From Vannielia litorea (GTDB taxonomy: Bacteria > Pseudomonadota > Alphaproteobacteria > Rhodobacterales > Rhodobacteraceae), in the NCBI RefSeq assembly GCF_019801175.1, contig NZ_JAHVJR010000001.1, positions 930,001-994,000 of the forward strand: 64,000 bases of DNA, in the 5' to 3' direction. The translations under genes were made by a program, and so were the position numbers. Shown piece after piece: positions 8,204-18,564 of the stretch. The notes below the pieces were generated by a model that was given only the letters and a program-made list of their open reading frames with translations, did not search any database and was not told the DNA's origin. Positions within the stretch are counted from its first letter, which is position 1, and each line of letters opens with the position of its first letter.

Positions 8204-8878
8204 TCAGAGGTGCTTGGCAGCTTCGCGTTGGGCGAAGGGTTTGAGGCCTTGGCCGGGACCGGCGAGGAAGCGGCGGGTGGCTTCGGCATCATGCTTGGAG
8301 AGGTCGCGGAGCCACCAGGCGACGGCTTTCTGGATGAACCATTCCGGGTCGGTGACGTAGCCCTCTGCCCATGTGAGCACGCGGGCGCGGGCCTGCGCCT
8401 CGGCGGCGTTCGGGTTGTTCTTTTTGGCCAGCGGAAGGGTGACGGTGAGGGCGGCGCGGCGGGTCCAGAAGCTATCGCTCGTGGTCCAGGCTTCGATGGT
8501 GTCCATGCGGGAGAGGTCGGCCATGAGGCGCTTTTGCCCGGCCATCATGGCGTGGTCGGCGATGGCCCAGCTGTCGAGATCGGGCAACCAGCTCTGGATC
8601 AGCGCCCAGGCCTCGGTATCCGGGCGCAGGCGGGCCTGGGTGAGGAGCTTGGCGGCGGCGATGCGGGCCTCGAAGATATCGGTTTGCCAGAGGGCTTCGG
8701 CGAGGGCCACGCGCTCAGGGACTGACAGGCTGCGGCGCCAGTCGGTGGTGAGCTCGTTCAGCGCCGGGTTGGAGATGCCGATGACCTCGCGGCTCTGCTT
8801 GTGATAGGCGGCCATGCCCTCGGCGCGGCCCGGCTCGGCGAGGGCGCGGAGGACTGTGAGGGCGTCTTCCAGTGTCAT
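8204..8878 (-). CDS. DNA alkylation repair protein (AlkD-like HEAT-repeat glycosylase)
   Basis: This 224-residue all-helical protein matches the AlkD/DNA alkylation repair family, which excises N3- and N7-alkylated purines. Family-typical stretches include LWQTDIFEARIAAAKLL, WLPDLDSWAIADHAM, WTRRAALTVTLPLAK and WFIQKAVAWWLRDLSK. The start lies 12 bases downstream of the glmS stop, so it is probably the last gene of a glmU-glmS-alkD transcript. Confidence 0.87.
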   Translation of the reverse strand: MTLEDALTVLRALAEPGRAEGMAAYHKQSREVIGISNPALNELTTDWRRSLSVPERVALAEALWQTDIFEARIAAAKLLTQARLRPDTEAWALIQSWLPDLDSWAIADHAMMAGQKRLMADLSRMDTIEAWTTSDSFWTRRAALTVTLPLAKKNNPNAAEAQARARVLTWAEGYVTDPEWFIQKAVAWWLRDLSKHDAEATRRFLAGPGQGLKPFAQREAAKHL

Positions 8879-8890
8879 TGGGCGGTGGCT

Positions 8891-10705
<1,815 letters not shown>

Positions 10706-12058
10706 CTACTTGGCCTCTTTCTTTGCTGCCTTGGCGGCGCGGAGCCTGTCCATCAGTTTGCGGGCGAGGCCCGGTTTGTTGGTTTGCCGCCCACGGGCGA
10801 CGGCGAGAGCGCCATCGGGGACGTTCTCTGTGATGACGGAGCCGGAGGCGGTGAGCGCCTCGGTGCCAACGGTCACGGGGGCGACGAGCATGGTGTTGGA
10901 GCCGATGAAGGCGCGGGCGCCGACCTCGGTGCGGTGCTTGAAGACGCCATCGTAGTTGCAGGTGATCGTGCCCGCGCCGATGTTGGCGGCCTCGCCGATG
11001 CTGGCGTCGCCGATATAGGAAAGGTGGTTCACCTTGGCGCCTTCGCCGATCTCGGCGTTCTTGACCTCGCAGAAGTTGCCGACCTTGGCGTTGTTGGCGA
11101 GCTCGGCGCCGGGGCGGAGGCGGGCATAAGGGCCGACCTGGGCGCCCTGGCTCACGTGGCAGCCTTCGAGGTGGGAGAAGGCGCGGATTTCGGCGCCTGT
11201 TTCGACGGTGACACCGGGGCCGAAGACGACGTAGGGCTCGATTGTGGCGTCGCGGCCGATCCATGTGTCCCACGCGAAGTGGACGGTTTCGGGCGCGGTC
11301 AGGGTGACGCCGTTCTCCAGCGCCTCGGTGCGTTTGGCCTGCTGGAAGGCGGCCTCTGCGGCGGCGAGATCGGCGCGGGAGTTGACGCCCATGGTCTCGG
11401 CCTCGTCGCAGCGGACCACGCCGCAGGAAAGGCCGCGAGAGCGGGCGATGGAGACGATGTCGGTGAGGTAATACTCGCCGGAGGCGTTGTCGTTGGTGAC
11501 ATCGTCGAGCAGCGAAAAGAGCGTGGTGGCATCGGCGCAGATGACGCCGGAGTTGCAGAGGGGGATGGCGCGCTGTGCCTCGGTCGCGTCCTTGTATTCG
11601 ATGATGGCCTCTAGGCTGTCGCCGTCCATGAAGAGGCGGCCGTAGCGGGCGGGATCGGCAGGCTCGAAGCCGAGGACGACGACGGCGTGGGTCGCGCGGG
11701 CCTCCAGCATGGCTTGCAATGTCTCGGGGCGGATGAAGGGGGTGTCGCCGTAGAGGACGATGGCATTGCCCTCGGCGCCGGAAAGCGCCTCGCGGGCTTG
11801 CAGCACGGCGTGGCCGGTGCCGAGGCGGTCTTCCTGAATGACGACATGCGCGGCCTCGTCGATCTCGGCCACGGCGGCCTCGACCGCTTCGGCGCCGTGA
11901 CCTGCGACCACGACCATGCGGGCGGGCTCCAGCGCGGAGCCTGCGTGCATGGCATGGGCCAGCAGAGGCGCGTGGGCGACCCGGTGCAGGACCTTCGGCA
12001 TGTCCGACTGCATGCGGGTGCCTTGCCCCGCAGCGAGGATGATCAGGCTGGTGCTCAT
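10706..12058 (-). CDS. glmU: Bifunctional GlcN-1-P acetyltransferase / GlcNAc-1-P uridyltransferase
   Basis: This 450-residue enzyme catalyses the last two steps to UDP-GlcNAc. The N-terminal pyrophosphorylase domain (about 1-225) carries LAAGQGTRM. The C-terminal left-handed beta-helix acetyltransferase domain shows the hexapeptide pattern (FGPGVTVETGAEI, LRPGAELANNAKVGNF, NIGAGTITCNYDG). It is the first gene of the glmU-glmS pair; glmS starts at the very next base after its stop. It diverges from the HAD phosphatase at 12191. Confidence 0.95.
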   Translation of the reverse strand: MSTSLIILAAGQGTRMQSDMPKVLHRVAHAPLLAHAMHAGSALEPARMVVVAGHGAEAVEAAVAEIDEAAHVVIQEDRLGTGHAVLQAREALSGAEGNAIVLYGDTPFIRPETLQAMLEARATHAVVVLGFEPADPARYGRLFMDGDSLEAIIEYKDATEAQRAIPLCNSGVICADATTLFSLLDDVTNDNASGEYYLTDIVSIARSRGLSCGVVRCDEAETMGVNSRADLAAAEAAFQQAKRTEALENGVTLTAPETVHFAWDTWIGRDATIEPYVVFGPGVTVETGAEIRAFSHLEGCHVSQGAQVGPYARLRPGAELANNAKVGNFCEVKNAEIGEGAKVNHLSYIGDASIGEAANIGAGTITCNYDGVFKHRTEVGARAFIGSNTMLVAPVTVGTEALTASGSVITENVPDGALAVARGRQTNKPGLARKLMDRLRAAKAAKKEAK

Positions 12059-12190
12059 GGCCCGCTGCCCCTTTTGTTCTGCTCAACTCCGGTTATACCC
12101 GGAGCACTTGGCCCCGTTCTACCCGCATGGTGCAGGGTGGCAAGGGGCTGGTGGGTCACATGTGGTGACGGATTGTGACAGGGGAGCGCC

Positions 12191-12856
12191 ATGAAAACGG
12201 TGGTTTTCGACCTCGACGGAACGCTGGCGGACACCAGCAAGGACCTGATCGCGGCGGCCAATGCCTGCTTTGTCGCGCGGGGGATGGGCGAGTTGCTGGA
12301 CCCGCTGGCCGATGCGCGGTGGGCCTTTCGTGGCGGGCGGCGGATGCTGTCGCTCGGGTTCGAGCGGGCCGGTGTGGGCGCGGAGGCGGCGGATTGGGTC
12401 GAGGCGGATTTTGCCCCGTTGGTCGCGCATTATGACGCCAATATCGATGTGCATACGCAGCTTTATCCCGGTGCGGTGGAAGCGGTGGAGGCCCTGCGCG
12501 GGGCGGGGTATGCGGTGTCTGTCTGCACCAACAAGCCGGGCGCGCAGACCGAGAAGCTGCTGGGCCGCCTTGGCGTGCGGGAGATGTTCGGCGCGGTGGT
12601 GGCGGCCGATACGCTGCCCGTGCGCAAGCCCGACCCGGCGCCCTATTTTGCCGCCGTGGAGCGGGCCGGGGGGACGCGGGGCATTCTGATTGGCGATACC
12701 GAGACCGATCGGGAGACGGCGCGGGCGGCGGGCATTCCTTGCGTGCTTGTCACCTTCGGTCCCGATGGGCGGGGCGTGGAGGCGCTGGAGCCGGAGGCGC
12801 TGCTGGATCATTTCGACGACCTGCCAGCGCTGGCGGGGCGGCTGCTGGCCGATTGA
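12191..12856 (+). CDS. gph: HAD-family phosphatase, phosphoglycolate phosphatase-like
   Basis: This 221-residue cytoplasmic HAD hydrolase has the nucleophile motif FDLDGTLADT at residues 5-14, motif II CTNKPG, motif III around the Lys of VRKPDPAPY, and motif IV GDTETDRETA. The cap domain sits between motifs I and II. The profile fits phosphoglycolate phosphatase (Gph), but substrate cannot be set from sequence. The ATG is preceded by AGGGG. It lies 42 bases upstream of the aminotransferase and may be cotranscribed with it. Confidence 0.82.
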   Translation: MKTVVFDLDGTLADTSKDLIAAANACFVARGMGELLDPLADARWAFRGGRRMLSLGFERAGVGAEAADWVEADFAPLVAHYDANIDVHTQLYPGAVEAVEALRGAGYAVSVCTNKPGAQTEKLLGRLGVREMFGAVVAADTLPVRKPDPAPYFAAVERAGGTRGILIGDTETDRETARAAGIPCVLVTFGPDGRGVEALEPEALLDHFDDLPALAGRLLAD

Positions 12857-12898
12857 CAGCCGATTGACGGGCAGGCAGCGGCGGAGCAGGGTGCGGCC

Positions 12899-14098
12899 AT
12901 GAGCGAAGTCTTTACCGGAAATTTCACCCAGCAGGAGCCGCTGCCGCAGGCTTCGCTCGATGCCGCGATGGCGGTGCTCGGGCATGGGCGGCTGCACCGT
13001 TACAACCTGACCCCCGGGGAGACCGGCGAGGTTGCGCTGCTGGAGCAGGAGTTTGCTGCCTTTGTCGGGTCGAAATACTGCCTTGCCACGGCGAGCGGCG
13101 GATCGGCAATCGGGCTGGCGCTGCGGGCGGTGGGGGTGAAGCCTGGGGACCGCGTGCTGACCAACGCCTTCACGCTGGCCCCGGTGCCGGGCGCGATTGC
13201 GGCGCTGGGGGCGGAGCCGGTGTTTGTGGAGGTGACGGACGGGCTGGTGATTGACCTCGACGATCTGGAGGCGAAGGCGGGGCAGGCGGAGGTGCTGCTG
13301 CTGTCGCACATGCGCGGGCATATCTGCGACATGGGCCGGCTGATGGAGATTTGCGACGCGGCAAATGTGACCGTGGTCGAAGATTGCGCCCATACCATGG
13401 GGGCCACATGGGAGGGGGTGCAGAGCGGGCGGCACGGCGCGGTGGCCTGTTACTCGACCCAGACCTACAAGCATATGAACTCCGGCGAGGGCGGCTTGCT
13501 GGTGACGGATGACGAGGACATCGCGGCCAAGGCGGTGCTGCTCTCTGGCTCCTACATGCTCTACGAGCGTCACACGGCGGCGCCGGGGGCGGAGGTGTTT
13601 GCGCGGCACCGGATGGAGACGCCCAACATCTCGGGGCGGATGGACAACCTTCGGGCGGCGATCCTGCGGCCCCAGCTTGCCGAACTGCCGCGCCAGATTG
13701 CGCGGTGGAATGAGCGGTATCGGGCGGTAGAGACGGGCATTCGTGGCACGCCGGGGCTGACGGTGGTGGAACGGCCGGAGCAAGAGAGCTTCGTTGGCTC
13801 CTCGATCCAGTTTCTGCTGAAGGACTGGAGTGCCGGGGCCGTGGGCGAGGTGCTGGAGCGCTGCCTGAAGCGGGGCGTGGAGTTGAAGTGGTTTGGCGGG
13901 GCGGAGCCGGTGGGCTTTACCTCCCGCTACGCTCATTGGCGCTATGCGGCCAGCCCGGAGCTGCGGCAGACCGATGGGGTGCTGTCGGGGCTGATGGACA
14001 TGCGCCTGCCGCTGACCTTCTCGATTGCCGATTGCGAGTTGATCGCGCGGATCATCCGGGCCGAGGTGGGCGCGGTGTTTCAGGCCCGCGAGGGCTGA
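12899..14098 (+). CDS. DegT/DnrJ/EryC1/StrS-family PLP aminotransferase
   Basis: This 399-residue fold-type I enzyme carries the PLP-binding Lys at about residue 191 in STQTYKHMNSGEGG. The cofactor-binding Asp is in VVEDCAHTMGA, and the phosphate-site segment is TASGGSAIGLALRA. Family members aminate keto-sugars for surface polysaccharides or, less often, act on non-sugar ketones. Location beside glmUS and downstream of glycosyltransferases suggests an amino-sugar role, but no companion sugar dehydratase is in the window, so the substrate is open. Confidence 0.82.
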   Translation: MSEVFTGNFTQQEPLPQASLDAAMAVLGHGRLHRYNLTPGETGEVALLEQEFAAFVGSKYCLATASGGSAIGLALRAVGVKPGDRVLTNAFTLAPVPGAIAALGAEPVFVEVTDGLVIDLDDLEAKAGQAEVLLLSHMRGHICDMGRLMEICDAANVTVVEDCAHTMGATWEGVQSGRHGAVACYSTQTYKHMNSGEGGLLVTDDEDIAAKAVLLSGSYMLYERHTAAPGAEVFARHRMETPNISGRMDNLRAAILRPQLAELPRQIARWNERYRAVETGIRGTPGLTVVERPEQESFVGSSIQFLLKDWSAGAVGEVLERCLKRGVELKWFGGAEPVGFTSRYAHWRYAASPELRQTDGVLSGLMDMRLPLTFSIADCELIARIIRAEVGAVFQAREG

Positions 14099-14112
14099 GG
14101 CTCATCACCTTT

Positions 14113-14130
14113 CATTTCAGGGCTGAAATG
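14113..14130. repeat. Short perfect inverted repeat
   Basis: CATTTCAG-GG-CTGAAATG has 8-bp perfect arms with a 2-base centre, 15 bases after the aminotransferase stop. It could be a weak terminator stem or an operator. No T-run follows directly. Confidence 0.4.
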
Positions 14131-14292
14131 GCTAACGGCGGGATTCCGCTGGGTTTTTCGTGCTGTGGTTGCGGCGAAAATCCGTGATGGAACCGGCTGG
14201 CCGCCCCGCCTGTTGTCGCCCCACACCAGCCGGGCAGCGAGGCTCTCTTGCGGAGGACCCGGCAAAGGAAAAAGCGAACAGGAGATATCCAG

Positions 14293-14934
14293 ATGTTCAA
14301 GAAGCTCACCCTCAGTGCTGCCGCCCTGTGCGTGGCCGCGACCCCCATTCTGGCCGCCCCGGCGACCGCCACGACCGACCTCAACCTGCGTGCCGGCCCC
14401 GGCCCCGAGTTTGAAGTGATCGGCGTGATCGCCGGCATGGATCAGGCCGAAGTGGAAGGCTGCATCGAAGAAGGCGCATGGTGCCAGGTCACCTACAACG
14501 GCCAGACCGGCTGGGCCCACCGTGGCTACCTGAGCGGCTCGGCTACCGAGGCGACGAAGGTCACCACCACCCGCACCGTCACCTACATGAAGGAAGGCGG
14601 CAATGAGGGCGCGGGCGCCGCGGCTGGTGCCGTGACCGGCGGTGCGCTGGCTGGCGCGCTGATCGGCGGCCCGGCGGCGATTGCCGCAGGCGTTGTGCTT
14701 GGCGCGAATGCCGGTAGCGAAGCTGTGCCGGAGCCCGAGACCCGCACCGTGACCTATGTGACCGAGAACCCGGTTGCGCCGGTCTACCTTGATGGTGAGG
14801 TGGTGCTGGGGGCCGGTATCCCCGAGGACGTCGAGATCTACTCGATCCCGGAGAGCGAGTACTCCTACCTCAATGTGAACGGTCAGGACGTGTTGGTGCG
14901 CGACGACCGGACGATCGTGTACATCTACCGCTGA
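14293..14934 (+). CDS. Secreted SH3-domain protein (with DUF1236-like C-terminus)
   Basis: The 213-residue product starts at ATG 14293 with AGGAGAT seven bases upstream. A Sec signal peptide (MFKKLTLSAAALCVAATPILA) leads to a bacterial SH3 domain (about 25-80) with the hallmark LNLRAGPGPEFEVIG and WCQVTYNGQTGWAHRGYL. A glycine-zipper-like hydrophobic stretch (AAAGAVTGGALAGALIGG) follows, and the C-terminus resembles DUF1236, ending in VRDDRTIVYIYR. A periplasmic or envelope-associated role is likely. It is a tandem paralogue of the gene at 15087. A weak EcfG-like promoter (GGAAC, 17 bases, TGTT) lies at 14189-14214. Confidence 0.8.
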   Translation: MFKKLTLSAAALCVAATPILAAPATATTDLNLRAGPGPEFEVIGVIAGMDQAEVEGCIEEGAWCQVTYNGQTGWAHRGYLSGSATEATKVTTTRTVTYMKEGGNEGAGAAAGAVTGGALAGALIGGPAAIAAGVVLGANAGSEAVPEPETRTVTYVTENPVAPVYLDGEVVLGAGIPEDVEIYSIPESEYSYLNVNGQDVLVRDDRTIVYIYR

Positions 14935-14958
14935 TACGGCGGGATGCACGAGCAAGAG

Positions 14959-14987
14959 AGGGCGGCCCACGCGGGTCGCCCTTTTTG
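14959..14987 (+). terminator. Rho-independent terminator
   Basis: A 10-bp stem (AGGGCGGCCC pairing with GGGTCGCCCT, one G-T pair) with the tetraloop ACGC is followed directly by TTTTT. It lies 25 bases after the first SH3 gene and separates the two paralogues into independent transcripts. Confidence 0.9.
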
Positions 14988-15086
14988 CGTGGGTTGGAGG
15001 AACCTGTGGCGGCAGTGGCGGGTTGGGATGTGAGGTGCGCGCGCGGTTAGGCCGGTCGCGCACTGCCTGACGAGAGGGGACATGCC

Positions 15087-15644
15087 ATGAAAACCTTGCT
15101 GGTCGGCACGATTGCCGCACTGAGCCTTGGCGCAGGTGTGCCGGGCGTGGCCGCGCCCGCTTTCGTTGCCGCCGATCTCGAGTTGCGCGCTGGCCCCGGC
15201 CTCGATTACGCGGTGGTCGGCACGCTGGCCGCCCGGCAGAGCGCCGAGGTGGAGGCTTGCGTGGAAAACGGGCCGTGGTGCCGTGTTCGAGCTGGTGAAG
15301 AGACCGGCTGGGCGCATCGCGGTGCGCTGAGCGCGAGCGACAAGGTGCACGTGCCGGTACGTGCAGCCACCATCGCGTGGCGGGCGGATTCCGGGGCAGA
15401 GGGTGCGCTGGGGGCTGATGTGATGGGCGGCATTGTTGCGCCCCAAGCGGAGGCCGACCCGCTGATCGAGATCTCTGACGAGGCGATATCTCTCTACTTC
15501 AATGAGCGCATTGGCGTTTATGGCTCGGAAGAAGGTGCTAGCCTGCTTGGGGCGCCGGGGAGCCGCGTGAGGTTTCACGCAGTGGACGGTGAGATGCGTG
15601 GTTTTGGGCCGGGCACTGCGACAACCGTATTCAACAGCCGCTGA
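15087..15644 (+). CDS. Secreted SH3-domain protein, paralogue of the preceding gene
   Basis: This 185-residue product has a signal peptide (MKTLLVGTIAALSLGAGVPGVAA) and an SH3 domain at about residues 28-85 (LELRAGPGLDYAVVG, WCRVRAGEETGWAHRGAL) closely parallel to the gene at 14293. The C-terminal third is unrelated to that of its neighbour and ends in GFGPGTATTVFNSR, with no match I recognise. The ATG has GAGAGGGG upstream. The preceding terminator implies its own promoter; GGAAC, 17 bases, GGTT at 14999-15024 is a weak EcfG-like candidate. Confidence 0.75.
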   Translation: MKTLLVGTIAALSLGAGVPGVAAPAFVAADLELRAGPGLDYAVVGTLAARQSAEVEACVENGPWCRVRAGEETGWAHRGALSASDKVHVPVRAATIAWRADSGAEGALGADVMGGIVAPQAEADPLIEISDEAISLYFNERIGVYGSEEGASLLGAPGSRVRFHAVDGEMRGFGPGTATTVFNSR

Positions 15645-15744
15645 AGGTTCGAAAGCGCGTCCTGATGGCTGCTTTTGATAAGCCTAGAGCCGCTCATCTG
15701 GCGCGACGGGAATCGTTGACCGCGGCTTCGGCCTCTTCTACTAT

Positions 15745-15760
15745 TTGAACGCTTGTTCAA
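15745..15760. promoter_or_regulatory. Palindromic putative operator upstream of the leucine operon
   Basis: TTGAAC-GCTT-GTTCAA is a perfect 6-bp-arm palindrome 20 bases before the ivd start. Its form suits a TetR-type repressor. No such regulator is encoded beside it, so the ligand and the protein are unknown. Confidence 0.5.
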
Positions 15761-15780
15761 TAAATGGGAGGAGCAGGCGT

Positions 15781-16941
15781 ATGTTTGCTGGACAGCTGAA
15801 GTTCGACCTTGGCGACGAGGTGGAGGCGCTGCGCGAGATGGTGCATCGCTTTGCGCAGGAGCGCATTCGCCCGATTGCGGCGGAGGTGGACGCGAAGAAT
15901 GAGTTCCCCGCCGAGCTGTGGCGCGAGCTGGGCGAGCTGGGGCTCTTGGGCGTGACGGTGCCGGAGGAGTTTGGCGGCGCGGGGATGGGCTATCTCGCCC
16001 ATGCGGTCGCGGTGGAAGAGATCGCGCGGGCCTCGGCCTCGGTTTCGCTTTCTTACGGCGCGCATTCCAACCTCTGCGTGAACCAGATCCGGCTGAACGG
16101 GTCGGAAGAGCAGAAGGCGAAGTATCTGCCGGGGCTGGTGAGCGGCGAACACGTGGGCGCGCTGGCGATGAGCGAGGCGGGCGCGGGCTCGGACGTGGTT
16201 TCAATGAAGCTGCGAGCCGAGAAGCGGAACGATCATTACCGTCTGAATGGCACGAAATACTGGATCACCAACGGGCCGGATGCGGACACGCTGGTGGTGT
16301 ATGCCAAGACCGATCCAGAGGCGGGCTCGAAGGGGATCACCGCCTTTCTGATCGAGAAATCGATGGTTGGGTTCTCCACCAGCAAGCACTTCGACAAGCT
16401 GGGGATGCGTGGCTCGAACACGGCAGAACTGGTGTTCGAGGACGTTGAGGTGCCGTTCGAGAACGTGCTGGGCGAGGAGGGCGGCGGCGTGAAGGTGCTG
16501 ATGTCTGGCCTCGACTACGAGCGCGTGGTGCTGGCGGCCATCGGGCCGGGGATCATTGCCGCCTGTCTCGACGAGGTGATGCCCTATCTGGCGGAGCGCA
16601 AACAATTCGGGAAACCGATTGGGTCGTTCCAACTGATGCAGGGCAAGATCGCCGACATGTATGTGGCACTGAACTCGTCACGCGCCTACGTTTACGAGGT
16701 GGCCAAGGCCTGTGACCGGGGCGAGGTGACGCGCGCGGATGCGGCGGCCTGCTGCCTGTATGCCAGCGAGCAGGCGATGGTGCAGGCGCATCAGGCGGTG
16801 CAAGCGATGGGCGGCGCGGGCTTTATGGCCGATGCACCGGTGGCGCGGCTGTTCAGGGATGCGAAGCTGATGGAAATCGGCGCGGGCACCAGCGAGATCC
16901 GGCGGATGCTGGTGGGGCGTGAATTGATGGCGGCGGTGTGA
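15781..16941 (+). CDS. ivd: Isovaleryl-CoA dehydrogenase
   Basis: This 386-residue FAD acyl-CoA dehydrogenase converts isovaleryl-CoA to 3-methylcrotonyl-CoA in leucine breakdown. The catalytic Glu is at about position 247 in SGLDYERVVLA, the location used by isovaleryl-CoA dehydrogenases rather than the C-terminal Glu of other family members. FAD/ETF signatures (SEAGAGSDVVSMK, QAMGGAGFM) are present. The start is the ATG at 15781 with GGGAGGAG upstream. It heads the operon that continues to 25423. Confidence 0.92.
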   Translation: MFAGQLKFDLGDEVEALREMVHRFAQERIRPIAAEVDAKNEFPAELWRELGELGLLGVTVPEEFGGAGMGYLAHAVAVEEIARASASVSLSYGAHSNLCVNQIRLNGSEEQKAKYLPGLVSGEHVGALAMSEAGAGSDVVSMKLRAEKRNDHYRLNGTKYWITNGPDADTLVVYAKTDPEAGSKGITAFLIEKSMVGFSTSKHFDKLGMRGSNTAELVFEDVEVPFENVLGEEGGGVKVLMSGLDYERVVLAAIGPGIIAACLDEVMPYLAERKQFGKPIGSFQLMQGKIADMYVALNSSRAYVYEVAKACDRGEVTRADAAACCLYASEQAMVQAHQAVQAMGGAGFMADAPVARLFRDAKLMEIGAGTSEIRRMLVGRELMAAV

Positions 16942-17258
16942 GGGCGGCGATTGCCCTCCTCCTGATGACGGCGAGCGTGGAGGCACAGGTGAGCGTCAAG
17001 CAACCGGGCACATATGAGGCCATCGTGGCGCGGCTCGACGCCTGCCTTGCGGCGGGCGACGATGACCGGGCCTGCGTGGAGGCGGCGCTGGCCGATTGCC
17101 TGAACGCGGGCAGCTACGAGGCTTGCGCCGCGCATGTGGCGGGCGCGATGCTGGCGCGGGCCGAGGAGGCCTGCTCTGGTGGCTTGCCGGACCCGGGCTG
17201 CAAGCTGAGGGTCGCGGGCGAGGCGTTGATTGCGGCGCGAAAGGAGGCGGCGAAATGA
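16938..17258 (+). CDS. Small secreted cysteine-rich protein, unknown function
   Basis: The 106-residue product starts at a GTG overlapping the ivd stop (GTGTGA). A short signal peptide (MRAAIALLLMTASVEA) is followed by an alanine-rich helical region with six cysteines (DACLAAG, RACVEA, ADCLNAG, YEACAA, EEACSGG, GCKL). This suggests disulfide bonds in the periplasm. It overlaps the following LprI-like gene by four bases, and the two look functionally paired as small envelope proteins. No family recognised. Confidence 0.65.
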   Translation: MRAAIALLLMTASVEAQVSVKQPGTYEAIVARLDACLAAGDDDRACVEAALADCLNAGSYEACAAHVAGAMLARAEEACSGGLPDPGCKLRVAGEALIAARKEAAK

Positions 17259-17749
17259 GGTGGATGATAGCAATGCTGGCCCTGACCGGACCGGCGATTG
17301 CACAGGACGTGCCGTTTGACCCTGCGGTGCCGGAGCAATGCGAGGCGAACGGGCCGGAGCTTGCGGAGCGCGAGGCCTGTATCGGGCAGGGCGCAAACCT
17401 TTGCATGGAGCGGATGGAAGGCGGTCATTCGACCATGGGGATGAACGGCTGCCTCGATGCCGAGTTGCAATATTGGGACGGGCGGCTGAACGCGCATTAC
17501 CGCGAAGCGATGGCGCGGGCGAAGGCCTTTGATGCGGATATGGCGACGGCGCAGAACGGGCTGCTCTCGTCGGAGGAGACGCTGCGGGAGATGCAGCGGG
17601 CGTGGATCGCCTATCGCGATGCCAAGTGTGATTTCGTTCGGTCGCAATGGAGTGGCGGCACCGGGCAGGGGCCTGCGATGCTGAGTTGCCTGATGGTCGA
17701 GACCGGGCGGCAGGCGCTGTGGCTTCAGGTGCAAGCGGGGAACATGTGA
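17255..17749 (+). CDS. LprI-family (DUF1311) lysozyme-inhibitor-like protein
   Basis: This 164-residue periplasmic protein has a signal peptide (MRWMIAMLALTGPAIA). Its C-terminal LprI domain (about 65-160) carries the conserved REMQRAWIAYRDAKCDF and paired cysteines (CLDAEL, MLSCLM). Homologues bind lysozyme or act as envelope lipoproteins, but biochemical roles are poorly defined. The ATG overlaps the previous stop (ATGA), and the next gene overlaps this stop by four bases, so translation is coupled within the leucine operon. Confidence 0.82.
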   Translation: MRWMIAMLALTGPAIAQDVPFDPAVPEQCEANGPELAEREACIGQGANLCMERMEGGHSTMGMNGCLDAELQYWDGRLNAHYREAMARAKAFDADMATAQNGLLSSEETLREMQRAWIAYRDAKCDFVRSQWSGGTGQGPAMLSCLMVETGRQALWLQVQAGNM

Positions 17750-18564
17750 GCGAGAAGGGCGATCTCCCAGACCGTGACCGCCGGTTCGAGGCGGCGCTGG
17801 CTGCCGCGATGGCGGAGCAGAAGAAGTATGAGCAGAAGCGGTATTCGCGGCTCGGGCGCGGGGCCGAGAAGGCGACGGCGCCGATTGGCGGGCTGCTGCG
17901 GCGCTTCGTGCCGCCGGGGCTGCTGCGCCGCGCGCTGGTGGTGGCCGACCGGGGCGCGGGCTGGACGCTGCCCGCGGCGCTGCATGACACCAACGATCTG
18001 GCCGCCTGCGACGCCTCGGCGCTGCGTGTGCAGGGCTGGGCGGCGGGCACTGGCGCGGCCTCTGGCGGGGCGGCGGGCTGGTTTGGCGGGCTGGGGATGA
18101 CGCTGGATATTCCGGCGACGATCAGCCTCGCGGCGCGCACGGTGCGGGCGACGGGGCAGGCCTATGGCTTTGAGGGGGAGGGCGAGGAAGAGCTTGTCTT
18201 TCGCCTCATGGTGCTGGAGCTGGCCACGGTGCGCGGGCTGGAGGGGCGCAAGGAGAGCCTTGGCAAGGTCAACCAGCTGGCCCGTGAATTGCAGAGCCCC
18301 GAGGTGCGCTACGTGCTGGAGAAGGGCGCGGATTGGGTGGTCGACAAGGTGGTCGACCGGGTGGCGCGGGGCCTTGGCACCGACCTGCTGAAGCGCAAGG
18401 CGGCGCAGGTGGTGCCGCTGGCGGGCGCGGCGATTGGCGCGGGTGTGAACGCGAGCTTTCAGACAGATGTGGCGCGAGCGGCGCGGTATGGCTTCAGGCT
18501 GCGGTGGCTGATGCACCGGCAGCTTCTGCCCGCCCCCGAGGCCGCGCCGGAGGAGACGGAATGA
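17746..18564 (+). CDS. EcsC-family protein
   Basis: This 272-residue protein starts at a GTG overlapping the previous stop. An N-terminal charged segment leads into an EcsC-like helical region rich in Gly/Ala (GTGAASGGAAGWFGGLG, DIPATISLAARTVRATGQAYG), then VVPLAGAAIGAGVNASF and a basic tail. The family is named after a Bacillus protein encoded with an ABC transporter, and its biochemical role is unknown. Here it lies between ivd and mccB with ATGA overlaps on both sides. Confidence 0.85.
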   Translation: MSEKGDLPDRDRRFEAALAAAMAEQKKYEQKRYSRLGRGAEKATAPIGGLLRRFVPPGLLRRALVVADRGAGWTLPAALHDTNDLAACDASALRVQGWAAGTGAASGGAAGWFGGLGMTLDIPATISLAARTVRATGQAYGFEGEGEEELVFRLMVLELATVRGLEGRKESLGKVNQLARELQSPEVRYVLEKGADWVVDKVVDRVARGLGTDLLKRKAAQVVPLAGAAIGAGVNASFQTDVARAARYGFRLRWLMHRQLLPAPEAAPEETE

